A program made the position numbers and the translations under genes. From Epiperipatus broadwayi (Eukaryota > Onychophora > Udeonychophora > Euonychophora > Peripatidae): a DNA stretch of 64,000 nt. Positions within the stretch are counted from its first letter, which is position 1. Each line of letters begins with the position of its first letter. The notes under the pieces are model-generated. The model had not been told where the DNA came from and searched no databases. It was given only the letters and a program-made list of their open reading frames with translations. Location: NCBI GenBank assembly GCA_028023455.1, contig JAQFVV010006309.1, positions 1,756,511-1,820,510 on the forward strand, read 5' to 3'. Shown here in pieces: positions 1 to 12,208 of the stretch.

Positions 1-2944
1 TTTTAAAATGACTATAAAAGAGGATTTAAATCCAGCTAAATCTACAAGAGTAAGCTTCTTCTTATATGGATCTGGTTCAATATATATATATAATCATTAT
101 CACCCATGGGAGAATTAAATATTGTTAATACTTGATAAGATATACGGTTTAATGATTCTAATGTTTAAATTAAAATTACTGTAAATTATTAAATGGTAAA
201 TAAATATGAGTGATTATTGCAAGTATTGATAATAATAAACTACAATGAAAGGGTTTGAAATATTATTTTATAATACTACATAAGTTTATATTTTAATAAA
301 ATTAAAATATTTTTTAAGGTTGTAAAATGTATAATTGAAAGTAAAGAAATAGTGTATCAGTATTAATTTATTATTTTTATTATTATTTCTTTGATATTTT
401 GATTGTCATATTCATATTGTATATTATGTGAAATAAAGTTAGTATTGTTATCAGTTGCCATGGTATCCTTGATCTCAAAATTTTATTTATGTCTTTACTT
501 TACTTTGAAGTTTCTGCAAAATCTATCAGAAATGTGTTACATCTATTTATTGTGTTATTCTTATTTTAAAATTTTAATGTAAAATATTAAACATTTATGT
601 CATATACTTGCATATTCACTACAGGCTGTAAGATCATTGTAACTGATTACATAAGTGTCATGCATATTGTTATAAATAAAACATTTAGCTTGCATGGTTT
701 TCATTATTATTAATTTAAAATTTTTTGCAAGTTAGAATACATCTTCAATGCTGCATTTGATATGTTGTAGAATACCAATAATTTTTTTTCTAGATAAACA
801 GTTTATAGCCAAATAAGATCATCATCTGTATTTAGCTTATTTTTAGTTACAGGAAATAATAAGTTTGAAAAATTATGAAAATTCTCATCAGATAACATTT
901 AGGAAACTTAATGAGTAAAACCTTCTTATCTTTTAAATTGCTTTTGAAGAGTGCTTTTGAAGAGGCCTTTACCCTGTATTGATTATTTAAAAGTTGTTTT
1001 ATTTGCATGTGAAGGTTGAATGCATTTCCCCCCAAAACTGATAATCTTGAAGTTTTTTAATCTGGATAAAATTATGAGAGAGCTAAAATTCACTCAAAAT
1101 TTATGAATATATTAGTTTTTTATTTAACTGGAGTTAAGATTTATTCAAGTAACTTCTTTTTTAAAAAAAGGATAATATTAGAAGTTTAATTTAAAATAAT
1201 ATTGAGATTTTATTATAAATTTATGATTGTTGTGTAATTAAATAAATGAAATCTTTTGTGATGTGATGATATGGGCTTTGACTAGAATCAATAGAATAAA
1301 GAATTGATTATTCAGAAAATGTTACTGTAGATATTTTTACTTTAACTTGATAGCTTCCCTACATATTCTATTAGTATCCTGGAAAGAAGTAAAATGAATA
1401 TTATTATTGGCACATGATACTAATATGATTCAGAATATTTATTTTGATGAGAAAGAGAAAAAGAAAGTTAAATTTTATCTACTTTGGGAAAAGTTTTACA
1501 TAATTAAAGTTCACTGAAAAACAAACCAATATTAGTGCCTTAGCAAAATGCATTTTGAGACAGTGAGAATAGTCTTGAGAAATTCTTTGATAAACCAGCT
1601 ATTACAGTTGCATTTCTAAGTCTTCTCCAAGTAATGATGAAACATTGAGCATTTTGTTCTCTAGTGTAATGATTCTTTCAATAACGTCTTTCATTGCACG
1701 ATTATTTATTGCACCAGAATTTGAATATGACTAGATCTAAGAAATGTAATTATTATGCCATATATTTTCTGATAGGTACATGTTTCACATCAAGGTAAAC
1801 TAAAAAATAAAAATTAACATGTAAAAAAAAAAGCAGAATATTTTAATCACCAACTTTTTAAAATAGTTTTGTTAATTTTATGTTATTTATATAAATATTA
1901 TTAAAATGTTATCAAAGGTAAAAAATAAAAATGGTATTAAAAGGAAAGTATATGAAAGAAAAGATAAGCTTTAATTCTTAAATATTATATGCAGTACTAA
2001 AAATCTGGGATGTTATTACAAGAAAGTAAGAGAGGAAAAAAGATATATTTTTATTTTGATGATGAAAATACTGCCCTAATATAAAAGCAAATATTTAACA
2101 TAATATATAAAATATAAGTGCATATTTAATGGATATTAAAATTAATAATAAAATAATTGTTTATTAAATACATTAGATTTCAAAATATTTATGCATCTGA
2201 ATGGAAAAAAAAAACCTGTTGTAATTTAGATGTTAAAAATTGAGATTGATACTGCTAATTGTAAAGAAACTCATTTTCCTTAGAAAGAAGGATTAATTGA
2301 ACAGATATATGGCTACAAGTTTTTTTTTTGTTAAAACTAAACCATCAATTAAAACTGCATAATATTGGATTTGCTGTAAAATCTAAGGTCACTGCAAGGT
2401 TAATGATATTAAACTTAGGTTGTGCAGTAGTATTTTTGTCTAAATTTACCAGTGTTTAAGCTCCAACATTAGATTCAGGGAAGTGAAAAAATGAAAATTT
2501 TAATTCTAAGTCACATAAAGTTAATTTATCAATACCAACAAAAGACTGATTTTTTTAATAGTAATTTTATTTTAGTGATTTTAATATTAACTATTATTCT
2601 ACCAATCCATATTATCTATGTACTTAAATGTTTTAGTTATGGGTTTGTGAATATATTATCTAATATTGCATGTGTTATGTGTTATCATGTGTATGTGTTG
2701 TATTATTAAGAATCATTGCTGATTGGTTCGTAAATCATTTAACTCATTTTTTTAATATATTGAAAATACTTGTGAGGGGCAAAAATAGTTTTTGCTTCAT
2801 ATGATAGCAACTTATGAACAAGTGTTGGGTGAAATTAATTGAGAAAATTATAAAACATTTCACTCAGAGAATTCTGATTTATAAAGTAAGATGCATTGAC
2901 ATTTACAAAAGTTTATGAAAAGTGGAGAAAAAAAAAGCTACAAA
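1..2944. other. AT-rich DNA, nothing recognised
   Basis: Open frames here (for example 2491-2709 and 847-1035) are low-complexity and hydrophobic by composition. No splice-linked exons, RNA genes or repeat termini could be supported. Confidence 0.7.
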
Positions 2945-3045
2945 AAATTGGAATGTATAACAAAGATATTAAGAAAGTATAAAAGATGGTTTGGTCACAT
3001 ATTTAAAAAAAAGTTTTTGCCTTATATTTATTTATTATTACATTT
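2945..3045 (+). pseudogene. Possible scrap of LINE 3' coding end
   Basis: One forward frame reads KYKRWFGHIFKKKFLPY. It resembles the LRW-GH--R--R-P segment that follows the reverse transcriptase in several animal LINEs. Stops and frame breaks surround it and nothing else of the element is recognised, so this is a weak call made by analogy with the better relics at 24.4 and 58.5 kb. Confidence 0.3.
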
Positions 3046-3681
3046 TGATTTACAAGTGTTAATCATATTGCACTTACAACTTTGACACCAACTACTTTAA
3101 AAATAAATATATTTATAATTACTGCTAATCATTTATTGAACTAAATATTATGCCTAGTCCAGATATAAACTTTAAATATCAGTTAAATATTAATATATCT
3201 GTTTTCTAATTAAATGTAAGCACATGGAATAACTCAATTTTCACCTCTCTTTTCTCCATCTATTTAATGTCTTTATTAGATATACTTAAAGCTTCCATTT
3301 TATTATATTTTTGAAAATGTGATGGTTTAGCATAACATGCATCTTGGTAGTCACTTGTCTTTTTAAAAATGTTGTTACGAAGTGGGAGTTTTAAGTATAT
3401 CCATTATTTATATAAATATGATGTTATCTGCTCTAATGGCATTAAAGTACCAGAAAACAGAACCTATGACTAAATGATAACACCAATGATGATCAAGTAA
3501 TAAATATAATATGATAGATTCTAACATTGTCATTTTAAAGTTATATTAGAAGCTTTAATGAGCTCTTACATCATTAAGGTATAGATATGTTTGAGAAAGA
3601 TAAATTATGAAATGTATTCAAAAAGAAAAAAAAGGAAATAACATAACTCATTAGATTATTAGATAATATTAGATATCAAAG

Positions 3682-4338
3682 CAATGATTCTCAATCTTTC
3701 TAGAATTATCGAACACATTCCACTTAATATTTTTCATGCAGAACACTACCATACAAAAATTCAAAATTACAAAGATATTATTATGTAATAATAAACATAC
3801 AATATATATTCAGATAATTTTAATAATGGTGTATGTGTATTGTACCAAGTTACACAGAAACAGACCATGCTGCACACAGGTAGCTGCAGCATGTGGATAC
3901 AGCCAGTCACATAAAAATGCATGGCTATAGTAGTACAGAGCTATGTATGTTAGGGTTAGGGTTTAGTTAATTATATTTAAGACCAGTGTATATACGAATT
4001 TACTAGATAACAGATTTATTTATCAGATTTCATACAAGGTGAAAAAAATAGAGTAGTTATCATGAAGTTATATAAATCCTAAAAGTGACACATTTTTCAT
4101 TCACCCTAATACCAACTCAAGATGTCTATAAGACTGTATTTTTTGTGGACTTTCTCTCCACTGCAGAGATAACTTAGAAAAGGGACACTATAAAGATCCA
4201 GCCATTATTGCATTCTCATTAGTTTCTAACCTGTACAATATTTTTAGAAAATCCATTTCTACAATTTTTTTATACAGAACACATGAAGCAAAATCATGGA
4301 ACACCAGTGATCCATGGAACATGCTTTGAGAACCATAG
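3682..4338. mobile_element. hAT-type non-autonomous transposon relic (MER5/SPIN-like ends)
   Basis: The left end reads caatgattctcaatc and the right end ...ctttgagaaccatag, an imperfect inverted pair matching the general hAT terminus CAGTGGTTCTCAA. The subterminal right sequence (gaacaccagtgatccatggaac) has the style of MER5/SPIN-like short hAT elements. Flanking octamers tatcaaag and tactaaaa agree at 5 of 8 positions, as expected for an old 8-bp target duplication. No transposase frame is visible inside, so it would have depended on an autonomous hAT. A short TTAGGG-like run lies inside at 3949-3965. Confidence 0.6.
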
Positions 4339-6097
4339 TACTAAAAAATGCTGAGAATATAAAAAAAAATAAAAAAGATGGTTTAGCAGGAATATTAGAT
4401 TTACTATTGGATAGATGATATGTAATGATGATTTTTTTTCAGAATTTTTTTTTTTTTTTGGAAAAGAAATATTGATAAAATTTTATTATTATTATTTTTA
4501 ATCAAATAGTAATTGTATAAAATGTATCTTACTAATATATGTATCATATATTGATTTTTTAAAAATATGTATGGACATACTTGTGTTTCATGAACTGGTT
4601 TTTATAGTTATTACAAAACTCAAATTATTTACCTTTGTATTCTTTGTCTTTATCATCTGGAATTAGAATGATTGTATGAGTAAATTTTAGTGATGATGAT
4701 GATGTGGACAAGTATCGTTATACATACTTAATCAGTGAACTGAGTTTTAACTCAAGCAAAATGTATTTTCATGTTTAGAAATAGCATGCTTAAATCTTTT
4801 TCTGAAAAACATCTTGAATGACAGGTAGAGATGAGTTTGTATAATATGGATTTTTTTCTTTTATATTGGAAGCATCCAACAAAACGATGATCCATTTATT
4901 TAAAAAATAGTAATTACCAAGAAATAAGAATTATTCTGATAAGCACTATTAATATAAAATACTTGAGCATTAGGCAAGAATTTTCCGTATTATTAAAATA
5001 CAAGTTTTAAATTGTAAATTTCAATTATAAAGTAAAATAACTCTTTTATTGGAAAAAGAAGATTATGAATAAACTAATGTATAATATCGACGTGCTTAAA
5101 CTGACTTAATATGATTGATATACTACTGAAGTCTTTGCGAAGTAAAATGTATTCACTATTTTAGACTAATTCATTATTCAACATGTGTATTGCCTTATGA
5201 AATGTTGACAGATTGGTTTTAGTAAATATTGGCAGGAAGATGGATGGATTAAAATCTTCTTCAGGTTTTTGTCTTTCTTATGCTTTTAATCTTCACGTAT
5301 TTTAATCTGAATATATTTATTTAAATATTAGTCGTGAAAGAAATTAAATTAAAATATTGCTTGTTATATTAGCTTCATTTAATATTAAATCAACTATATA
5401 TTATTTAGATATTATGTAAATGCTATTCTCATGATGGTATATTGTTCTCTTTTTTTACGCTCAAAATTTTAGAATTATATTTTTAAAATTTCTAAGTAAA
5501 TTTTAATTATAATCTTTTTAATTTCATAACTTTTAATAAACCGAATTGATAGAAGACCTCATTAAAGTTCTACTACTGTAATTATTTTTTATTTATTTTG
5601 ATAAATCAAATAAATATTTGATTACTTGATTTGGAACGTGATATATTGAAATAATCAAATGGTTTATTATTTATAACAAGTTTGAAGACTGAAAGAGGCA
5701 GACTGGACCCCAATTCATGGACTCTGAGCTCAGAGACTGTCACTATTACTCCACCAAACAATGCACGGCAAGAGAATTGCATTTAGTGGATCACAACGTT
5801 TTATTTTATTTACTTAGCTGAGATTTGATTCAAATGCATTTAGCTCCTGGGTATACATCTTTTATCATTGAGTAAGTGCACAGAATATTGTTTTAATAAA
5901 ATGAGGTTACTAATTCAATTTGAGGCATATTAAAATAAAAATAAAAAGAGAACTAGACATATGACAGTTAAAATGATAATACATATGGCAAAATATGCAA
6001 AACTTACTTTAGGAGAAAATTTTAATAGAACTGCAATTGATTAAAAGATTCCTTTTAAATGGAAGAGTGTGGGAATTACATTATTATATAAATAGTC
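4339..6097. other. AT-rich DNA with one possible SINE trace
   Basis: The only distinctive patch is 5690-5790, GC-richer with a ctctgagctcagag palindrome; it is too degenerate to call a SINE. No gene seen. Confidence 0.6.
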
Positions 6098-6166
6098 AAA
6101 ATAAAAGTCATAGATCATTTCATAGATCACATGACCCTATCTCTTAAGCTTGTAAGTTATAAACAT
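6098..6166. repeat. Fragment of the 6.9-kb foldback family
   Basis: Sequence from agtcaaaataaaagtcatag to taagttataaac repeats the outer arm of the element at 6917. It is a solo arm fragment without a visible partner. Confidence 0.6.
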
Positions 6167-6429
6167 TATATAAAGAAAAGGGAGAGGGGAATAGAAAGTT
6201 AATTAGCTACATACTAGTAGCAATAAATTTTATAATTTATAAATTATTTGCATCTATTTTAATGGTTAAGGTTAGAAACTTGGATGAAAGAAAATTAAAT
6301 TTTATGGTAGTTTTAGAAGTAATTTTATTCAGTGAAAAAAATGGATAATTTATTCATTGTATTTCACTTTATTGTAATGTCATATAAGGAAAGCAAACCA
6401 TTATCTATTGCATTTTTAAAAAGTTTAGG

Positions 6430-6905
6430 GTAGGCTGCATAGAAATTGATTGTGGAAAAGTTTTGAAAATGTGGAAATAGATGTAGAGTTATTAAGAATA
6501 TTTGCAAAAATTCAATGAAAGTTAAATGTGTTATTGGACCAAAACAGAGATATCTAATATTATTTTTATTATTCATTTTATTTTTTAGATACCTGGAAAT
6601 TGAGAGAAAAATGTCAAGAATCGAATGGGCATTCATATAATTGGAATCAGGGGAAAATTATAATATATTAGCTCTTTTTTTTTTATTACAGGTGATATAA
6701 TTTTTTTTGCAAACAATCAAAAATATATAAAGATATTATTATAGAAATGTGGAGAGACAGGAAAAATGTAAAAATCAAATCCAGTGAAAAAAAATCATGA
6801 TCTAAGTATTTAATAGGAAGGGTAAAATTGGAAGATAAAAAAAATATTTGTCTTGAAAAATAGGATGATTATAGGTATCTAAATGATTTGTTAAAAAAAA
6901 AAAAG
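6430..6905 (+). pseudogene. LINE reverse transcriptase relic
   Basis: Forward-strand frames contain successive reverse-transcriptase-like blocks in the right order: IDCGKVL (compare DYRKAFD) near 6443, RMGIHIIGIRGKL near 6605-6650, GDIIFFANN (compare the FADDI catalytic block) near 6692-6715, and CLEK-DDYRYLND (compare the -V--FKYLG block) near 6850-6885. Stops and frameshifts separate them. The order and spacing suit an animal non-LTR retrotransposon with an RTE/CR1-like C-terminal layout, but the clade cannot be settled. A foldback element begins directly after it at 6906, so the LINE seems to have been split by that insertion. It is non-functional. Confidence 0.6.
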
Positions 6906-7560
6906 TAACTATATAAATAAATAGTCAAAATAAGAATCATAGATCACATGACCCTACTCTCTTAAGCTTGTAAGTTATAAACAATGAGGATTGCCAATTC
7001 CTCAACAAGCTTTGTGATAAATGCTTAGCCAGAGAAAGCAGGGGTTTGGGGTGTGTGTGTTCCTGACAGATATTTTAAATGCTTTCTCAGGCTAAGCATT
7101 TATCACAAAGCTTGTTGAGGAATTGGCAATCATTGTTTATAACTTACAAGCTTAAGAGAATAGGGTCATGTGATCTATGACTCTTATTTTGACTATTTAT
7201 AGTCTCTGCCTTAAGTCTTATGTGATGTTATATTGCTAAGACTACTAATATATGGTATGGCTGAAGATCTATCAGCTCCACATAGCTATTTGAGTTGGAT
7301 AGCTGAGTTTGAAGGCATGTAGGTGTCTGAAAATTTCAGATTTTCAACTCAATAGATAACTTTTAGATAAATGCTGGCTATGTCTTGGTATTTTTTTAGA
7401 TCTAATGTCTGAACCTACCTTGACACCTCTCTGAGGTGTGCCAAAGCATGAAACTGTGGTCAGGGGTTTGGGGGGGGGGTCCTAACAGATATTTTAAATG
7501 CTTTCTCTGGCTAAGCATTTGAGGAATTGGCAATCCTCATTGTTTATAACTATATAAATA
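6906..7560. mobile_element. Foldback element inserted in LINE relic, 14-bp flanking repeat
   Basis: The left arm 6917-7040 and right arm 7080-7200 are almost perfect reverse complements around a 39-bp loop. A further partial direct copy of the inner arm follows at 7461-7546. The direct repeat taactatataaata lies at both edges (6906-6919 and 7547-7560) and may be a target duplication, though its right copy abuts element sequence. Related fragments sit at 6098-6166 and 14800-14880, so this is a dispersed family. No reading frame of note was found. Confidence 0.7.
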
Positions 7561-8547
7561 GTTGGAAATTAGAGTTGAAAAGAAAAAAAAAATATTTAAA
7601 ATATGACATGCTTTTTATATTATAAATATGAATATGTAGAATTATTTGGAAAAGAATGATGGTATCTGCTTTAACATTTGGTAATGATGTTTTTATATTA
7701 GAAATTTGTATATCGATTACAAAAACAAGTGAGTAAATGTGAATTGAGGGGCAAATTGTAGAGAGATAATTAGGTGATTAAAGGTGAAAATGTGTGAACT
7801 TTTTTATTAAACCTCTCAATGTATGCTATTGCTTTCACATTTTGCTTTAAAAATACACTTTTCCCTAATATATATATATGATTCTTCAACAAACTAATCT
7901 GATTGTGTGTGTTTGAAAAAAAAATAAAGATTTCTATTGCAACATATACATATATCTAGAAATATCACTAAATTACTTCAAAAATAATAGTTACATACAT
8001 TACTGTCAATTTCATAAGTTCTGAAAATATTACTTCATTGTAAATTAACAGATTTTGCATTGTTGATTTAGAAATAATACGCAATGAATTAAATGTGATG
8101 ATGTTTAAAAGCTTCATGCTCTTAAGTCAAAATGCTTTAGACTGGCTTATTTATATAGAAATTTAAGTAAAGAAGAAGGTGGAACCACCTTTTTCTTATA
8201 AAAATCTCTGTCTTGTGTTGCGACTTGAGAGCTATCTATACAATCATTATTACATCTGATTGGCTGTTATATAAGCATTCTAAATGCACATGTGAGAAGG
8301 TTTCAGCCTTTCACTTTAAATAAAAGTTTTAAAAATGTTATAGATAACAACAAATATAATAAAGTATTTTTATAATTTTACCACTTAAAAAAGTTAAATT
8401 ATATTTTGTCTTTAAATAAAAAAAAAACAGGGCTGTAATTGCATGCTTCTCGTATAAAAGCACAAATAAATAACAAAAACAAAATAAATGCTTTTTTTTT
8501 AAATTAAAAAAAAATGTTAATAATAATAAATTATGTACAAATATTAC
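7561..8547. other. AT-rich DNA between foldbacks
   Basis: It may contain the far part of the LINE relic split at 6906, but no conserved block was clear. No gene seen. Confidence 0.55.
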
Positions 8548-9410
8548 TACATTTACAATTGTAATTATAAATTTTATTAAACGCTCACTATTATTTCAGT
8601 AATAGTTTTAACAAGGCTGTAAACCTTAGCAATGAGCGTCTGAAAAAATCGTCACTAGGGACCTCTGTAGGTCTTTAAAACACATGCTTACGCTATGAAG
8701 AAAAGAGAGAATCCTTCTTTACTTCGACCTACTTTTATATATAAATAGGTGAAGCAGAAGTGTTTTGATCTAAGAGTGTGAAGCTATTAAATACTTCACT
8801 AATTAAGTCCACAATTCTTATAATACATTAATACTCGCAAAATCTTATGATTTACTACGAGTTAATGAAAAGATCTTATAGTAAGAAATATATTACGATA
8901 ATTTAAAGTTGTAATTATAAATTTTATTAAATGCTCACTATTATTTCAGTAATAGTTTTAACAAGGCTGTAAACCTTAGCAATGAGCGTATGAAAAAATC
9001 GTCACTAGGGACCTCTGTTGCTAAGGTTTACAGCCTTGTTAAAACTATTACTGAAATAATAGTGAGCGTTTAATAAAATTTATAATTACAACTTTAAATT
9101 ATCGTAATATATTTCTTACTATAAGATCTTTTCATTAACTCGTAGTAAATCGTAAGATTTCACGAGTATTAATGTATTATAAGAATTGTGGACTTAATTA
9201 GTGAAGTATTTAATAGCTTCACACTCTTAGATCAAAACACTTCTGCTTCACCTATTTATATATAAAAGTAGGTCGAAGTAAAGAAGGATTCTCTCTTTTC
9301 TTCATAGCGTAAGCATGTGTTTTAAAGACCTACAGAGGTCCCTAGTGACGATTTTTTCAGACGCTCATTGCTAAGGTTTACAGCCTTGTTAAAACTATTA
9401 CATTTACAAT
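8548..9410. mobile_element. Giant near-perfect hairpin element with 12-bp flanking repeats
   Basis: The left arm 8600-8982 and right arm 9018-9400 are both 383 bp, pair without any length difference and show only about four mismatches, all transitions by my reading. The loop is 35 bp. A 110-bp module (about 8559-8670) is repeated directly at about 8909-9018 inside the left arm, so module R occurs twice on the left and, inverted, twice on the right. The 12-mer tacatttacaat flanks the whole unit at 8548-8559 and 9399-9410. A read-through transcript would form a double-stranded RNA of about 380 bp. No protein frame is seen and no known family is recognised. Confidence 0.85.
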
Positions 9411-11158
9411 GGAATACATTTATGTTACACAGGCAAAAATTTTAATGAAACTACAACCATAGTGGTATAAGTTGTTTAGCGTCAATTAATCCAAGTTTGA
9501 AGAGTGTCATATTCTAATATAATTATGATGACTAAACTGAAGAAAAGTTCAGATCTTTATTTTCAAGAGTAAATTTTGATGGGGAATCTTAATAGGAATA
9601 AAGGTTTAATCTATGAGAGAGCACAACTGAGATAGATTGTTGATTGCCAAGTTTTGGTCATGTTGTTTCTGGGTAAAAATTTGAGAGAGTATGAGTTGAT
9701 TCATTCTTTGTTATTTCTTTTGAGTACATTATATTTCTAATTGTGAAATATTATGGAACAGCATACAAGGCACATGGTTCTCAGTCTGTGAATAATTGCA
9801 GGTACATTATAGGGATGAAAGTATTTTTTATATTTTTATGTAATTGCTTGAGGTTGATTGTTCACTTATGTAGAGATAAAAACATAGGAAAAAATACCTT
9901 GTTAGCATTTTTATACATGTTGATATCCATTAAAGTTGTTGGCTTTTTGCATGTTTATATTAGTTACCACCCACACACAATTGTTTTGAAAACTGTATCT
10001 AAAATATATTAAAATCAGAAATGAAAATGTTTCATGAATTCTGCATGCAGAAAGCAATTGTGGCATTATAAATCATGAGAGTGTTAATTGAGTAAAAATC
10101 AAATTTGAAATATTTTAAAGATGACAGTTTGTGAAGGAAAATAAATTTTAAAAAAAAAAGGGTTTTGTGCAAGAAAGGCTTCACAATTTAAATTTATTAG
10201 ATAGACAATTTATTTCCTTGTATTTATATAAGAAATGGAATAATACATAAAACATCTATTACCAGTTCATAATTATGAGAAGTGGGATGAAAAGATATAT
10301 AAATTGATTAGAAGAAAAAGAAACTCAGTTATGGAAAATGAATATGAATAAAAACAATTTAGAAATATATTAAAAATAAAAATTAGATAAAATATGAAAG
10401 GATGCATGATACTATTTTATTTGATTCAAGGTTAAGAACTTACATACTAGCAAAAAAATGCACAAAAGAAATAAGGATATAGATTATAGATATAGTTTAT
10501 GTAGAGATGGCATCAAGAATATTAAAGATTTATTTTTGAAGAGAGGGTGATGAAAAAAGACCAGGATAGACTGTATGAAGTATGAGAGAAATTTAAAGAT
10601 AAATGAGTGAAAATGGTAGAGAATTTATAAGTTTTTATTTAGATTTTTGAATAATATCAAAGAATATGAGTACAATATAGTGGAACTATCAAAAAAAACT
10701 CTTATTAATGTGGGATAGGAAAAAAAGTAGAAATGAGTTGCTGGTAGAATAATAATTGGGTAATAAATAAAACGTAAAAAGTAAATAAGTTTATTATGAC
10801 ATTTAAGGATTTTTAAAGTAGGGAATGTTTAACTTGCTAATAGGGTTTCTGGTCTTATAGGGTACACACATATGCTCAATTGCCAATTTCAATAGATGAA
10901 TAGCATATATATTTAAGGAGCTTAATATTAGGTATTATTTTGTGAGTAAATAATTTTTTTATAGAGATATTTATGAAGGTTTTCCCTTCATATAAGAAAT
11001 GTGTATCACATCAAAATTATTTATAACTATAAATATGATGATGAAGAGATTATAAAAGAAGTTTCATAAATTATCATGATGTCAGACAATGCATTTTTAT
11101 TGAACTGGTTTTGAGAAAATGGTAAAGCCATAGAATAAGTCTATCATCATATTTCTCA
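9411..11158. other. AT-rich DNA, weak LINE-like scraps
   Basis: Around 10270-10620 the plus strand is rich in Lys, Arg and Glu codons in a way that recalls decayed LINE linker, but no motif is defensible. The 89-codon frame at 9743-10012 has no recognisable domain. Confidence 0.5.
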
Positions 11159-11421
11159 TTCCATATATGTTACTCAGAATTACTTTTGCAGGCAGCCTCA
11201 TAATGAGACATTTTAATAAACTTGCAAATAATTTTACTTTTCATTATCAATGCCCATTCATTCAGTCTGACAAAAGAAGAATTTCTCTTTTATCTGACCT
11301 TCAACAATATATATATATAATATAAATGAGCAATGATAGCTGAAAATGCTGAAACTTATTATTAGTGGCAATCTTAGTTTACAAATTAACAAAAAAAAAG
11401 TTCTGAGTAACATATATGGAA
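11159..11421. mobile_element. Short TIR element with perfect 21-bp ends
   Basis: The 21-bp end beginning ttccatatatgttactcag (11159-11179) is repeated exactly in inverse at 11401-11421, giving a 263-bp MITE-like unit. Interior sequence and the DNA just downstream to about 11520 reappear at 52200-52610 in the same orientation, including the words cattcagtctga and gatatgattataatcat. The transposase class is not recognisable and no clear target duplication was found. Confidence 0.6.
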
Positions 11422-11799
11422 CGTTAATGTTCTGTGATATGATTATAATCATAAACGTTACATGTTCAAGGCAATAGTAAGTTATTTACATGCTATTGAA
11501 ATTAGTAATAATGAACCTATCAGTATATATAGAAATTATATTAAAAAAATAAATCTTTTTTAAAACAATATACCTTTATAACCTGTTTACTGAGTTGTTT
11601 TTTTTTTTATTATATATGCTGGCTATTATAAACTAAATGTAAATATTGTTGTACAGTATAATAAACATTTTAAAAGAACATATTTGATTTTTAAAATCAA
11701 AGGCAAAATTCTCCATACAGTAGTGCCACCCTGTGTCGACCAGAGTAATCAATGGATGCCAGAAGGTTTGTGCATAAAATCCCTATCTAGTGCCTACTC

Positions 11800-11858
11800 A
11801 TCCAATATCTCCAGACTAGTTTCTGGCTTATGGCCATCATCAGTGAGGAGCCTTGGAT
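11800..11858 (-). ncRNA. Hammerhead ribozyme motif, type I, core intact
   Basis: Read on the minus strand: helix I strand AUCCAA, an internal bulge, CUCA, the core CUGAUGA (plus coordinates 11837-11843), helix II UGGC with loop CAUAA and GCCA, the core GAAA, a very short helix III (AC/GU around UA), the cleavage triplet GUC, then UGGA, an internal bulge and UUGGAU closing helix I. All conserved hammerhead core positions I can check are present. The 10.1-11.1 pair is U-A instead of the usual G-C. A helix III this short is known from hammerheads of metazoan retroelements, which often act as dimers. Cleavage activity is inferred from sequence only. Confidence 0.8.
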
Positions 11859-12149
11859 CTGAGAGCACTGCACCTAGATCTTATGATCTAATGCAACCCT
11901 CCAGCAGCTACCTTTTAACTCTACTTTACTACAAAACTATGAGAATGAAATTGAAAACACAATAAATCTAAACTCAATAGCTTATATAGTCATATGGGTC
12001 TGAACTCAATTCAGTACCTATACATTTTGGTACCCATACATTTTGGTGTGCTTTCAATTTCATTCTCATAGTTTTGTAGTAAAGTAGAGTTAAAAGGTGG
12101 CTGCTGGAGGGTTGCATTAGATCCTAAGATCTAGGTGCAGTGCTTTCAG

Positions 12150-12208
12150 ATCCAAGGCTCTTCACTGATGATGGCCACAAGCCAGAAACTAATCTGGAAA
12201 TATTGGAT
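12150..12208 (+). ncRNA. Hammerhead ribozyme motif, second arm, slightly decayed
   Basis: This is the mirror copy in the right arm of H1. The core CUGAUGA lies at 12165-12171, helix II is UGGC-CACAA-GCCA, GAAA is at 12185-12188, and the cleavage site reads AUC with position 12194 as the scissile nucleotide. Helix I pairs AUCCAA (12150-12155) with UUGGAU (12203-12208) and UUCA with UGGA, separated by an internal loop. The change of GUC to AUC breaks one of two helix III pairs, so it may be weaker than the left copy. Confidence 0.7.

Noticed and set aside
3949-3965. Telomere-like TTAGGG run
   Set aside because: Only about two and a half units, inside a hAT relic; too short to be an interstitial telomere.
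5690-5790. Possible tRNA-like SINE
   Set aside because: There is a TGGTGGAGTAATAG word and an anticodon-like palindrome on the minus strand, but no acceptable box B, tail or target duplication.
8640-8672. GAAA and GUC words in the giant hairpin as a third ribozyme
   Set aside because: No CUGANGA core or helix II could be arranged around them on either strand.
11684-11965. 93-codon open frame
   Set aside because: It lies within one arm of the H1 foldback, is not kept in the other arm or in the 54-kb copy, and the conserved signal on the opposite strand is a ribozyme.
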